A DNA stretch of 64,000 nucleotides from Diadema setosum (GCF_964275005.1 NC_092685.1:27389649-27453648); one strand, 5' to 3'; counted from the first letter of the stretch, positions 25,201-37,060 are shown. The notes: generated by a model not told the origin, from the letters alone. Program-made: numbers and translations.

Positions 25201-28200
25201 CTTTAATTTCTGTCGGTATATTGGGTTATCAATGCCACATCTGCCATGTTAAGGTGCTTTTGTTACATGTAAACAAAAACAACTGATGTCTGTTGTTTAT
25301 TAACAACAGACATCAGTTGTTTATCACGGATCCTGTTTTTCTTTCGGTTTGTTTGTTTCATCTGTGCATGGGAGTGATGATGAAAAGATATGTGTCAAAA
25401 GGAATTAATGACTGTTCACAGGAGCTGTGTCTGGTTTGTGGCTACAAGACCCTCTAAATCAAGATCTAAAAATGTTATACTTTATTCACAGACAACAAAT
25501 GTATTACACCTGGAACTCAATGTAAACTTGGTAATGAATCCAAACAGCTTTTGCCAGGAAAAGACATATTGTGAGCAAGTCCATTACAGCAGTTCACACC
25601 ATTAAGTCATGCTATCATATGGGTACATTTCTCATTAAAGTAAATCCGAATGGCATACAACTGAGATATTTTGGAGAAGTGGTATTGTTTTATTTTTAAA
25701 AACCTAGTTTCTTACACCCACTACAGTTGATTTATTTGCTTATTGCACTAGTGCGAAGAGTCTTTGAGCCCAACAAAAGACATATTCATTAAAAAAAAAA
25801 AAATCAAATTTGTTCACTTTTCAGTAAGAAGGCATGAAAACCCTAAATGTCTTCATAACAAACACTGCACCAACATTCCAACTGAATATCAAATGGAATG
25901 ACTGAAGGTTGGGGGTTCAAGTTCAAGTTCAGGTTGGAACCCTGGATAATATCAGGGAGGTGAGACAAAACACCTCCCTGATAATATCGCATCAAAAGCC
26001 TGTATACTGTTTGTGGAGGAGTCCCAAGAAGAAGTTTCAGCTATAGATCGCATTATGGATCCTGCTGAACCGTATTTATGCAAGAGTGGCATGTGACAGA
26101 TGCACTATTCAAAACATGTCCCATATTGATATGGGTGACTAACATGGAGCCTGTTGCACACACTTGGTATGAGACTTCAGAGTTGTGGGGGGCACATCTA
26201 ATATTTCTGGTATTGGTTGCCTAGCTATTTAAAGGGAAAGCACAGTGTTCAGAAGGGCTTTTAATTCATCTTCAACCACTTGGACTTTGCTTGCAATATG
26301 GCGAAAGGGTCTTCCATAAAATCTGTCCAGCTGCAAAGATAATGAGCTGTTTGGATTATTTTGAGATCAAAAGTGTAAAATACAATTGTACATGTAGTTC
26401 CGATCATAGTAGATGACTTTTATACATGAAGTGTCCTCCCTGCTCAGTAGTGGGTATTAAAGGAGAATGTTATGTAACAACAAATCCTAGCAGTTAGTAT
26501 TTCCCAACAACTGCATATGATTCACTCTCACACGTAAGATTGACGGATACTGCTGCGGCCTGCTTTGTGATTGATAATAAGCATTACAGTGCTGTACGTA
26601 GCCATGATTGGGTATGCTCTGAGATTGCAATACTTCTGGCATACCTTCTATGCTAATATTTCACATTTTCATTGTTCATTTTCAGCTTCAGTTCAGTTTC
26701 ATTGCAACTGAAATTGTGCTATCACAGCATTATTTAACATTATTGTATATGAGGGAGAAAGATTTGCGGTGACACCATGTGTGTAGTCCTTAAGCGGATC
26801 GTTGTTTGGCAGAAGAGCCTAGAAAGAGGAAATTGAAGAGGGAGCGACATATGGTGGTTGTAAGGAGGGCAAAAAGTGAAGAGTGGGGGACAGTAATGGG
26901 CTAGAAGTTGAAGTTGCACTAGTGGAGACAGTAAAGAAAGGAACAGAGAGAGTGGTAAGGAAGAATAGAGTGAGAATCAAGTAAGACGTTCGGACATCGT
27001 TACAGGGAGAAAGATGAAATAGAAGGGAAGAGGAAGATGGAGGAATTGAATGTTGGAAAATCATGGAGATAGGAGAGAGAAGTGAAGATTCATGAAACCA
27101 AGAGAAGAACGAAGTCGGCGAACTAAGGGTGTGTTTATGCTCAATTTGCGAAGGCAGAATCAGCGTTTTGAAACGCTGATTCAAAACACTGATTCAAAAC
27201 GCCGTTCACGGGAGCACTGTTTATGCTCACTTTCTTCGAGTCTTGGAATGAGCGTTTGCGATTGCTTCGCTGACCTCAGCAGAGGCAGGTCAAATTGGGG
27301 CGCGTGCTGCGATCGGTGGCCTGGCCTGGGAGAGCAGCTGGGAAAGACATGCATATGCACAGTACATGGGAAAACTGCACAAGCAAGGGTAGCTGGCTGG
27401 CCAGGCGCGCTTTTTCACGTGAACCGGAAAGGCGTTTAGATGACGTCACTCTAAACGCGTTTAGAAACGCTGTTGCGTTTATGCTTCCCTGTCAAACGTG
27501 ATTAGTCAGAAACGCCGATCGTAAACACAACTTTTTGTGCGTTTTGGATCGGCATTTTGAATCAGCGTTTCTATCGAAGTGAGCATGAACGCAACAGCGT
27601 TTTGCACTAATCACGTTTCAAAACGCTGATTCTGGCCCAAAAAGGGGAAGCATAAACACAGCCTATGTGGACTATGGAATGCGGAATCAATGGAGAAAGG
27701 ACGAATAATCCCGCGAAGGAAAGGTAAGTCGAGGAGAGATGAGACTATGTTGAGAGAAGGGGTAGAGAGAGAGGGGGGCGGGGAGAAAACAAAGAAAAGA
27801 AGAAGAAAAAAATGAAATTCAAGAAGTAAAGGAGAGGGGGCTTGGGTGGATCCTAGAAATAAATGCTGCAGAGGAGAGGGGAAAAAATGGAGAGGAAAAT
27901 TGATGACAGTTAAATCCTGAGAAAGTTCCTGTGGGAGAAATGCAAAATGAGAGATCAAAGTAAGGTTAAAGTATAGTCCTGAGGGGAAAAGGCAGGAGAA
28001 ATAACCTGTGAAGAAAACTGTAAATTAATACACTTGTATTTCTTATCCATTTTAGATCACAAACTGACAGTTTCTGCAGGCATATGAAAACTATACTTTC
28101 CCTTTAAGAATTGCAATTTGTCTTTGTGATCTGACTGAAATAGAGAGAAGGACACAGTGGCTAGTGGTACACTCCTACATATGGGCAGCAGTGTGACGCC

Positions 28201-31200
28201 TGACTTGTCATTCCAGTGAGCCAGCCGTCATGTTGGCGGCTGGCTCTGCGGCATGTTTGTGGGTGGCACAACAGTGTGTCAACAAGTCTGAGCGAATCAA
28301 CACCACAGTTTCCATGGTCACAGCGAATGACAGAGTGTATTGGCCCAATGTGTCATAGCAGATTTGCCAACTACCTTTTGGGATCAAAATCCAGTCATGG
28401 TGACATCAATTCACGTATACCACAAACAAAGTTTCTGTCTCAACAGCAGTTCTTTTGCTACCCTTCTTGGAGCCTCTGGCTACCATAATGATGGACTAAT
28501 TACTGTGTCCTGAAACAACATTTCCAGTAGGAGTATTCCCACATGCAAACAGCAACAAACAAGACTGCAATGTTTACCTTTAAAAGAAAACATTACTTAA
28601 ACCTTTAAATTCTCCTAATCTTCTCTTCCTTGTTCATACAGAATGCTAAAAACCCATGAATTGACTTAAATCATTCTTCAATAATGACGAACATCATCTT
28701 AACTGACCTAATTCATTATACAAAACTATATGGGAATACATTTTCTGCTAAAGCATTTGGAAATGCAATATGTGTGTCACCAGCAATCTCGCAATAATTT
28801 CTTCCAAGAAAGGCCTGCTCTAAAGTGTCTAATCATTGGTATAACTTGGGCATATGAGGAGTAAAGTACAAAGAATCAGACTGTTGTTGCTTGCCCATTA
28901 AAATATTTGAAATATATGCACAAATGAAGTAGGACAAGTACCTCTAAACCCACTGTTGAGGCAAATTTCCACTTCCTATTATATGTTCAAAAGTTATATT
29001 ATAAAATGAGCTTGAACCAAACACATCATTGCTAAACATAATTAGCTTGTGATATGTTTAATGCTAAAACACACAAACTTGAAACCATTGTACCATTTTT
29101 GCTCTGGAGCTCTTTATAGGTACAGACTACTGTATGTTGCCAAATACACACCATATACGTTACTTAAAAAAAATCTGAAGGGATAAATCAGAGAAAATAT
29201 TAGAGATGGCACATGGTAATTATATGTGTATAATATCCATAGGATACACTTTAACAAATGAACATACAGTTAAACTCGCCTAAGTCGACATCGCATATGT
29301 CGAATAATCGCGCAAGTCGATAATTTTAAAAAGTCCCGATTTTTCCCCATTGACTTACGTGTATTAATTCACTCATAAGTCGAATTTTTAAAGTCGAATA
29401 CTCGCTTAAGTCGATGAAATTCCAAGAACATTTTCACGGAAAAACCATTGAATTCACTGTGCCTAAGTCGAATAAGATTTTATTGTGTAATAAATCACTG
29501 TCAAAATCACGAGACGCCAGTTTTTGTTTACATACAGTATATATATACCTAAAGAAACTGCGTAAATAAACATTAACGTTTCATTAACGCAAGCGGTTTC
29601 ACCTGAATCGTTAGTAACGCAAACTAACGATCGGGAAAATTAACGTTTGTAGCAACGATGAGTAACGATCCCTAGCGCAAATTAACGATGTTTCGTTAAC
29701 ATTAACGATAGGTAACGCAAGAACTCACGCGAGATTTTGGTTTTGTAACGAGACCTGGTGAAAGGACGACGTAGCCCCTGCCGAGTGTAGCGATCTATGC
29801 CTTATATTTAGCGGAGTCTTTTCGCGAAATCGAATCACGATTTCGCGAATAGTTAATTTGCGACCGGGGTCACCAAAAACGCACGCCGGGCCACCAAAAA
29901 AGCCGAATGTTTGCATTCAGTTTTGGAAATGAAGCGGTAACAATCGGTTCCATAAGATGCTGAATAAATTAATGTCAGATGTTTGCTCTTTTAATTTTGG
30001 AAATGAATAACGGTAATATTCGATTCTGTATAATACTAAAATAAATGTCGGATGTTTGCTTATACTTTTGGAATGTCAGAGATTTGATTTTGCGTTCGGA
30101 AATGAATAAGGATAAAAAAAAAGTATCCGGAAGATGCTGAAATAAATGTCGAATGTTTGCTTTGACGTTCGGATATGAAAAATAATGATATTCAACTCCA
30201 TACGATGATAAAATAAATGCCGGATGTTTACTTTTACGTTCGAAAGTAAATAACAATTACATTCAGCTCCGGAAGATGCTAAAGTAAATGTCGAATTATC
30301 CCTTTGACGTTCGGAAATGAATAACAATAATAATCAACTTTGTACGATGATGAAATAAATGTCGGATGTTTACTTTTACGTTCGAAAGTAAATAACATTA
30401 ACACTCAGCTCCGGAAGATGCTAAAGTAAATGTCGAATTATCCCTTTGACGTTCGGAAATGAATAACAATAATAATCAACTTCGTACGACGATGAGATAA
30501 ATGTCGGGTGTTTGCTTTTACTTTCGAAAGTAAATAGCAATAATATTCGGCTCCAGAAGATGCTAAAATAAATGTCAGATGATTGTTTTTACGTTCGGAA
30601 GTGAATAGCAGTAATATTCTTCTCCATACGATGCTAAATAACTGTCGGATGTTTGCTTTTAAATTTCGAAATGAATAACAGTAACATTTAGCTGCGTTTG
30701 ATGGTAAAGTTAATGTTTGATATTTGCTTTAACGTTCGGAAATGAATAACAATAGTATTCAACTCCGTCTGATGATAAAATGAATGTCTTATGTTTGCTT
30801 TTATGTTCGAAAGTAAATAGCAATAACATTCAGCTCCGGAAGATGCTAAAATAAATGTTGAATGTTTGCTTTGGCGTTCGGAAATGAATAACTATGGTAT
30901 TCAACTCAGTACGATGATGAAATAATTGCCGAAAGTTCGCTTTTACGTTCGAAAGTAAATAGCATGTAACATTCGACTCCTGAAGATGCCAAAATAAATG
31001 TCAGATGATTCATTACACTTTCGGAAGTGGACAGCAGTAACATTCGGCTCCTTACGATCATAAAATAAATGTCGGTTGTTTGCTTTTCAATTTGGAGATC
31101 GAATAACGGTAATATTCTGCTCCGTACGATGCTAAAATAAGTAACAGATTGTTTCTTTTACATTTGGAAATGATTAACGGTATCAATCGGCTCATTTAGA

Positions 31201-34200
31201 TGATGAAATAAAAAGCGGATGTTTGCTTTCACGTTCGGAAATGAATAAGGATGATATTCAGCTCGGTAAGATCCTAGAATGAATGTCGGTTGCTTGTTTT
31301 TACATTTGAAAATGATTAACGGCAACATTCGGCTCCGGAAGGTGTTAAAATACTCGTAAATGGTGGATGATTGCTTTTACAATCAGAAATAAATAACGGT
31401 AACTTTCGGACCGAACGTAGGACCGATTTAGTTTTGCTTTTTTTTTTTGGTTTTTTTTTTTTGTTCGGGCCACCAAAAAATAAAAATCAATCATTTTGGG
31501 GCCACCAAAATAAAAGTTAGTGTGGAGCCCTGGCCTGCATCAATGTGGATAAAGTGTCTTGCTGAAGGGCAAATATCGGGCACACCGCTCCAGCTCTCGG
31601 CTCCAGAGTAGACAGCATACATGTACATTATACATATGTACGTGTGGTGTAACTTTAAGTCGATTTTTTTCGACTTACGTACAAGTCGAAACTCGCCTAA
31701 GTCGATGTGTTTTGCTCAGTCCCGAGAAGATCGACTTATGCGAGTTTAACTGTAGTCTCATTTCCCCTGTTTTATATTCATTTTTCACAATCTACCCTTT
31801 TTTCGTAAAAAAAAAAAAAAAACGCCAACAACTTGTTTTCTACATTTTATTCACAACACACTTCTTACCTATATATTACAACCTTCCACAAAAGTATGGT
31901 TGATATAGAATAGTTTTATAATATGCTAATTTAGACTCCTTTGGATTATGCATTGACACAATAAAATAGTCATCCACCCCTTATGAATATTCAACAGTCA
32001 TTGCTATTTGACAGAAAAGATTGACCAATTTCTATAACATTACATCAGATACCTGAAAAAAATGTGAGCATACCATGCACTTGATTTTGCTTGCATATTT
32101 TTGCTAATTTCACAAAATAGCATCTTTTTGAAAACATGGCACAATTACTGTTTCATGGCTGCTCTGTGTGAAGCTCTCTGCAGTAGTTCTCTGTGGTGAG
32201 TTATATGTGATAAGTGTGTTTGTCAATAATGGTACACTTGTACAATATGTATGTTTTAGTGGTATCAACATTGGATGTTAAATTTTAATCTAATACCAAT
32301 TCAACATTCATTGTTAGATTTGTTGAATTGGTGCAGTGACAAGCACATGGTGCAGAATTAAGGGCATTTCTTCAGGATCGCATTCTGTCCTACTACAAGA
32401 GAGATGACGTACATTTGTAAGTCAGATGATGTCTGAAAAAAAAAAAAAGGATGCCACCACAGGCAAGCAAGATAGCACTCTCACAGACTATCTATCAAAC
32501 TTGCATGCAAAATTATGTACTGAGAATCTTGACATCATTCTGCTGTTCACAACATTCTGTAGGCTAAGGCCATCTCACATCAAACTGACATTTATTGCTC
32601 TCATGAAATACAGCACTAACAGTTCGATCTTGATTATCTGTCCATGTCCCAACCAGCGTTCATCCAGATAAGCGAATTGGCCAGATATAGGAGACACACT
32701 GTTCATGAATATATAGCTGCTGTCCAAGCTGCCATCCCAGTGCACTGGCAGCTAGGCAGGTAGCGTACCCCGCAACGGTGGTGTAATCTATGCTAGCCTG
32801 CGCAAAATTGTAGTCCCTTCTTCACAAAAATAAAGTATATCTTTATGTGAAAATCATACGTATGTTTTACCTCATTAGATATTGAGAAACCTATCATGCA
32901 CATCTTATGAAATTAGTGAAATAGATCCATGAAAGTCACTGTTTTTTCTCAATTTTTGGATGAAAAAAAAAAAGTCCTTCACTGTGTGAACGCGTCCAGA
33001 TAATAGAGATTTGCGGAAAAAGGAGGCCGGACAATCGAGGTCGAACTGTACTTGGTTGTGTACAATCCACCAAAAAATGGCGCTGAAAATGAGATCACTC
33101 TGCACGTATGCACTCGATGTCTCATTAAATCCTGAAACTACCATCAAGACAGACTTTACAACCCCAAAGATGGCACAGTTATTGTCAAAAGCTAAAAACT
33201 GACAATTTTCTGTAACATACCAAGAATGGGGGAAAAGCTGAAATCACTGGTGTGAAGAAGATGACGATTCTGAGTGTCGCCAAAACTTTGGACTTCATCG
33301 AGAACATGAACAAATGTTATGCTCTTTATGTGAAATTGGTCAATAATCTGGCTGAGCTGTATAGTATTGAAACCTACACTAATATTATTCATCAGAGTTA
33401 AAAACACAAAGTAACAAATTTACCATACTTTCTTAACTCTTCAATAGTAATTATTTCTGTGTTATGTACATATTTGAATCTCACTACATGTACAACTTAT
33501 GTAAAGTGCAGAGATAATTGGTTGATAATTATCATGCGCTATATAAATCACAATTATTATTATCATTATTATCAAGTTCTGAATAATTCAATATTTGCTC
33601 CATACGATCCACATTCCACTTAAATCCACAAAATATTGAAAACGCATCAATTGATCATTTCAGAGATCCTGGAAATGATTTGCATTCACCAGTGAAATTA
33701 TGTCCTCAATGATCAAACCATCTCTTATTCAGATAGTCACTCTTTTATGACAATTCTCTTTTGCTTTTTGTTCCTTCTGTTATTCCTGAAACTGTAACTT
33801 TGCCAGACTTATTACTATATTAAGAACACTTCTATAACACTAGAAGCAGATTAGTTTTGAGAGTTTGCCTCCTACAAGTCCATTTTAAAATCTTCCCCTA
33901 TTAAAGGGTGTGTACAGTTCTGGTCGAGGTGAGGATTTAGCTTTTAATATTTTGTGAGATATTCAGAAACCACTCTATGTGATGTCAAAAAAAAAAAAAA
34001 TGCAATTCAAACGGGTATCAAAAGTTTATTTGACGAAAATCGGTTTTGAAATAGCTGAGATATCCAAAAACAAGGTGAAACAAAGAGATCCTAATAAAAG
34101 GTGTGGCATGTCGCCTTTTATTATTATGACTTTTTTGGATATCTCAGCCATTTGAAAACCGATTTTTACCAAATAAACATTGAATCCTAAAAGTTTTTAA

Positions 34201-36290
34201 AATTACATGCTCTTTCATATTTCATAAGAGGTTTCTCATTATCGCTCATTATCTCACTTTGGAATGTTCAAAACATGAATCCCTACCTCCACCAGTACTG
34301 TACAGTCCCTTTAAAGTACCGGTATGAACAATTAATATTCCGCAAGATGTCAAACACACAATATTTCCAGCTGGTAACATTAAATCTATCTCGTAATATC
34401 TTTGAACTCTGCTTATGGAGATATTTTAGTTTATGGGCTCAATTTCTGAATAACTGTTCTCTTACTGTAGCTCCCATGTGAAGATGCTTTCATGAGCCAT
34501 CTTCTGGAGAAAATGATATTTTTATGAGCTCCTTCACAGAGACACTTCATTTATAAGATCCTAATCCAACACAATATAATGAGGAGTTGTATGAGAGATG
34601 CCATCAGGAGACTGCTGCAGGAGATCCGGAGAGTAGGGAAGATATACTTAAATGAGAAGAAGATGGAGGTGGATTGGGCACATTTTTTAAGGATGGAAGC
34701 TGATGTCATAATGAGGACAGCTCTTCAGTCGACCCCAGTATGTCAATTATGTTCCAACTTCCAAATAAAAATTCAAATTTTGGAGATTTTTTTCATGCAG
34801 GTATTAATAAACAAAAATAAAATTAAAAAAAAATATATTTTTTCACAATTTTGATAAGATTGTGAAGCAGACTTTGAAAACCTTAGATAAAAGTGGAACA
34901 GAAAAGAGAGAGAGAAAAAAAGCATACCGGTACCATGAATGATTTTAAGTCGATCTTAATTTCAGATCGACCTACCTGATGTAAATTCTTCGTGAAACAC
35001 CTCCTGCTTTCTAACTTGGGTCATGGCTGAAGAGAAATTTAAACAACTGTGATTTAGCAACAGCAGCTTTGTTTAATTTTAAATTACTATGGCCACAGTA
35101 TGGGCATTGGCTATCATCATTTCATCTGTAGCACCTGTAGTATAGCTTCGCATGCAAGCTGCATCAAGGGATTACTGCATCAAGTACCGGTATTGAGTAC
35201 CGGGGCCTGTTTCATAAAACTTGTCATCAGTGACAAGTTGTCATAGATGTGACAAGCTACTGAAATCCTTGTATCTGATTGGCTGAGAGCAAATTTGTCA
35301 CAGAAATGTGGCAGTTGTCACTGATGACAAGTCTTCTGAAACGGGCCCCCGATTATCAGTCTTTTTTTCACATTTTGAGCCGCACAGGCCAGGGTTGGCT
35401 ACAGCATGCTAAGCTCACCTGAGTAACGTTAGACCACTATCAAAATAGCTGAGTGGATCTACATAGCACCACTAGCTGCATCAAGAAAATATGAACATTT
35501 TTTTCAAAGATCTTAGTACGTTAATTTGAATAACTGTCTGTATGTAGCATAGCATTGCCTCAACATGGACAAAGTCATACATAGGACCTTTTCTACATGT
35601 AAGGTTAAGTTTAATTATTCTAATTACTAGTAGAACCGTCTAGTCTATACTACCCATACCCCTGGCCCTGGGGGTGTTTCACAAAGCCGTTCTTAAAGTT
35701 AAGGACTTAAGTGCGACTGGTGATCAGTTCTTGCGTGCTATACTTATCAGAATCTCAATAATTCAGCACAAGAACTGATCACCAGTTGCACTTAAGTCCT
35801 TCTTAACTTTAAGAACGGCTTTGTGAAACACGGCCCTGCCTTGGCTGGTGGCCTTGGCCCTTGGCTTGCCCCTCTCTATCCAACATCAACGAGGTCAATA
35901 ATAGACAATATGGTCAGTGATTTGCTCAACATTCTGTTTAACAGGATGGCCTAACAAAATATGCACAAAATATTAGAAAACTCCCAAAATTTCTCTTGCG
36001 GCGTCAACACTGTGTCTTACAATACATCACTGAGACTGGGTAAAATTACTGAGGCACTAATGAGGCATTGTGTGTAACGTTAAAGGCAATGCCATAGTCC
36101 CATATGTGCTGGTACGCGTTAGTTGTACGAGCATTGCACTTACCGAACGCAGCTGGCTTATCCGCTCATACGACAAATATGACAAGACATGAGAAAGAAC
36201 AACATCTGGCACCGATTGTAGAGTTGCAAGACTATCCTCATCATTGCCGGCAGCAGAAGTGGACGGTATATCATCAGCCATTTCTTGCAA
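21738..36290 (-). CDS. FBXO28: F-box only protein 28, four exons
   Basis: Spliced exons 36290-36144, 24475-24227, 22858-22660 and 22216-21738 give 357 aa (human 368). FBXO28 is the substrate-recognition subunit of an SCF (SKP1-CUL1) ubiquitin ligase, nuclear in vertebrates and linked to mitosis and MYC regulation. The F-box, LQSVPDVVLSHVLSYLSYER then ISQLR (residues ~23-50), continues into LCRRFNRIGQQVLNQGF. The family core QLPRRESERR...LARHCDIL and AVETRLSLLAMT...LCCFIPGK is nearly identical to human, as is ELLQELRDLSSMAMEHFDEK. A coiled coil spans about 217-307, followed by a basic patch (CAKRKAETSP) and an Asp/Gly-rich tail ending AKKERL. Phases 0, 0, 1 close exactly. Divergent from Jagged. 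Confidence 0.95.
22660..22858 (-). CDS. FBXO28: FBXO28 exon 3
   Basis: Acceptor atactcag|GTCATAG. Encodes VIDEAFRVLHLV...HELLQELRDLSSMAMEH, FDEKIVPDLKKK. Two overlapping donors exist, TC|gtgtaa and TCGT|gtaagc; only the second (phase 1) keeps the frame into exon 4, so it is used here. Confidence 0.92.
22859..24226 (-). other. FBXO28 intron 2
   Basis: AT-rich, with A- and T-runs (~23026, 23929). No element with clear ends was recognised. Confidence 0.6.
24227..24475 (-). CDS. FBXO28: FBXO28 exon 2 (family core)
   Basis: Acceptor gtttcag|CTATGC, donor GGAAAG|gtgagc, 83 codons, phase 0-0. Encodes the most conserved family block, including GFTKLDRYHSQCAKELKAQL, PRRESERR and YIDLQLCCFIPGK. Confidence 0.95.
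24600..24825 (+). repeat. dispersed repeat family, copy 2
   Basis: Same ordered phrases as 11907-12110 (ggagaatgaaacctaaat, gtagagcacatcagtg, aaaatcagacgatct, gctggatgagaag, aagaaaatacaaagagaat). Longest and best match to the third copy at 52748. Confidence 0.7.
25277..25322. repeat. perfect 21-bp hairpin, 4-nt loop
   Basis: Bases 25277-25297 (aaacaactgatg...ttgtt) are exactly reverse-complementary to 25302-25322, with loop TATT. It is isolated, not part of a recognisable larger inverted repeat, and lies inside FBXO28 intron 1. Confidence 0.9.
25945..25988. repeat. 18-bp hairpin with one mismatch, 8-nt loop
   Basis: Left arm ends atcagggaggtg and right arm starts cacctccctgat (12 bp perfect). 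The outer six bases pair with one mismatch. Loop agacaaaa. Confidence 0.85.
26815..27960. repeat. purine-rich tract split by a MITE
   Basis: From 26815-27122 and again from 27670-27960 the plus strand is strongly enriched in A and G with few pyrimidines (gaagaggaagatggagg-like words). This gives a long Ser/Phe-rich minus-strand ORF with no homology. A MITE sits in the middle. Confidence 0.6.
27123..27664. mobile_element. MITE with GTGTTTATGC ends
   Basis: Left gggtgtgtttatgctc and right agcataaacacagcc are inverted. The arms continue with cagaatcagcgttttgaaacg on both sides. GC-rich interior with repeated aaacgctgatt/aatcagcgttt words. No ORF. The end sequence and flanking TAA/TAT hint at a PIF/Harbinger origin, which is inference only. 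Confidence 0.75.
29267..31752. mobile_element. Tigger/pogo-like non-autonomous element with captured repeats
   Basis: Termini CAGTTAAACTCGCCTAAGTCG (left) and the reverse complement of CAGTTAAACTCGCATAAGTCG (right), each flanked by TA. The sub-terminal DNA repeats taagtcgaa words on both sides. Ends, TA target and length (2486 bp) fit the pogo/Tigger branch of Tc1/mariner. No transposase ORF. The interior holds a TTAACG-rich patch (29570-29720), a ~74-bp repeat array (29905-31420) framed by gggccaccaaaa motifs, and a SINE-like tail (~31525-31600). Confidence 0.7.
29905..31420. repeat. ~74-bp tandem array, about 20 degenerate copies
   Basis: Units carry the landmarks atgtcggatgtttgctttta, cgttcggaaatgaataac and gatgctaaaataa in fixed order. 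Many units centre on a dyad (tttacTTTCGAAAGTAAA-like). Divergence between units is considerable. Confidence 0.75.
32620..33048. mobile_element. pogo-like MITE
   Basis: Left end cagttcgatcttgattatct and right reverse complement cagttcgacctcgattgtcc match the classic pogo-type terminus. The right side is flanked by TA; the left TA is off by one base (TAA). 429 bp, no transposase. Confidence 0.65.
33901..34314. mobile_element. MITE, 'aaaggg..gtacagt' family, copy 1
   Basis: Starts aaagggtgtgtacagttctgg and ends with the reverse complement of aaagggactgtacagtactgg. The interior is itself palindromic (gaaaatcggttttgaaa...tttgaaaaccgattttta). A second copy lies at 38320-38711 in the same orientation. 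Confidence 0.8.
35203..35348. mobile_element. 146-bp fold-back MITE
   Basis: gggcctgtttcataaaactt pairs with the end agtcttctgaaacgggcc, and gtcatcagtgacaa with ttgtcactgatgac. No ORF. Confidence 0.85.
35668..35836. mobile_element. fold-back MITE, 'tgtttcacaaagc' family, copy 1
   Basis: Arms gtgtttcacaaagccgttct...gtgcgactggtgatcagttct and the inverted equivalent ending ggctttgtgaaacac. The same family is seen at 39416. Confidence 0.85.
36144..36290 (-). CDS. FBXO28: FBXO28 exon 1 (F-box)
   Basis: ATG at 36290, MQEMADDIPSTSAAGNDEDS then the F-box through ISQLRS. Donor TTCG|gtaagt, phase 0. The vertebrate Pro-rich N terminus is absent and replaced by a short acidic leader. A further upstream coding exon cannot be excluded. 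Confidence 0.9.
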
Positions 36291-37060
36291 TTATCATAAC
36301 CTTACTGGCCAACAATGGTCCTACACCCGTCTTTGCCGTACCACAGCTAGCACAGCACTGCACAAGTACCGCCTACCAGTAGCGGTACGAAAACACTTTG
36401 CCCAGCCCAGAGAGGCATGCAGAGCACAGCGAAATAGAGGTTTTTTACTTCATTTGGAAGAAGAAGACGGGATATTCAGTCATTTCTTCCCTGGCAGTAC
36501 TCCTTCGTTGTCAGGACAGTAGACATGGTACGTAGAGTAAAGTGTTTTGATCTGGTAAGTGGATATTGCTGATTGATGCTATACGCTATCAGCCATTTCG
36601 CCCACCAAGTTGTGTTTTTATGCGCTTATGTGCAGGTGAAAGAAAGAAAATAAAGAGATGGAGCTGGGAGAGAAAAAAAGAGGTGGATCGCGAGTTTGGC
36701 ATCGTTCCTTTCCACGGAGTTCCCCTCTGCGAAACAATGCGCCCTCACGTGTTACAACCGCATGCATCCAAAAAACGCGTTTTGTCAGCCTTGATGAAAC
36801 GTGACGAGATCTGTGGTTATGCACATACGATTTTTTTTAATCGTTTTGTAAACAGTCTCTCACATTTCCCTGCAACCAATCACAAAATTTTCGTTCGTAC
36901 AGAGGAACTGTGAGCAAAGAGAGAAGAAATAGGCCTAAAGATGAAGTGTAAATGACACACAGTGAATTACACTTCAAACTAGAATGATTTGAGTGCATAA
37001 AGAAAAGAATGATTTCAAGGAAGATGATGAGGTCTTATTTATCCAGGGTACAGGGTAGTT

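Larger units (their letters stand above)
24476..36143 (-). other. FBXO28 intron 1 (11.7 kb, repeat-rich)
   Basis: Separates the F-box exon from the core. Contains the dispersed repeat at 24600, two strong hairpins (25277, 25945), a purine-rich tract split by a MITE (26815-27960), a Tigger-like element (29267-31752), a pogo-like MITE (32620-33048) and MITEs at 33901, 35203 and 35668. The stretch 28000-29260 shows nothing recognisable. No ORF with homology to a protein was seen. Confidence 0.6.

Noticed and set aside
26819-27958. Ser/Phe/Leu-rich minus-strand ORFs resembling membrane proteins
   Set aside because: A by-product of the purine-rich plus strand; hydrophobic, Ser-rich translation is expected from pyrimidine-rich DNA.
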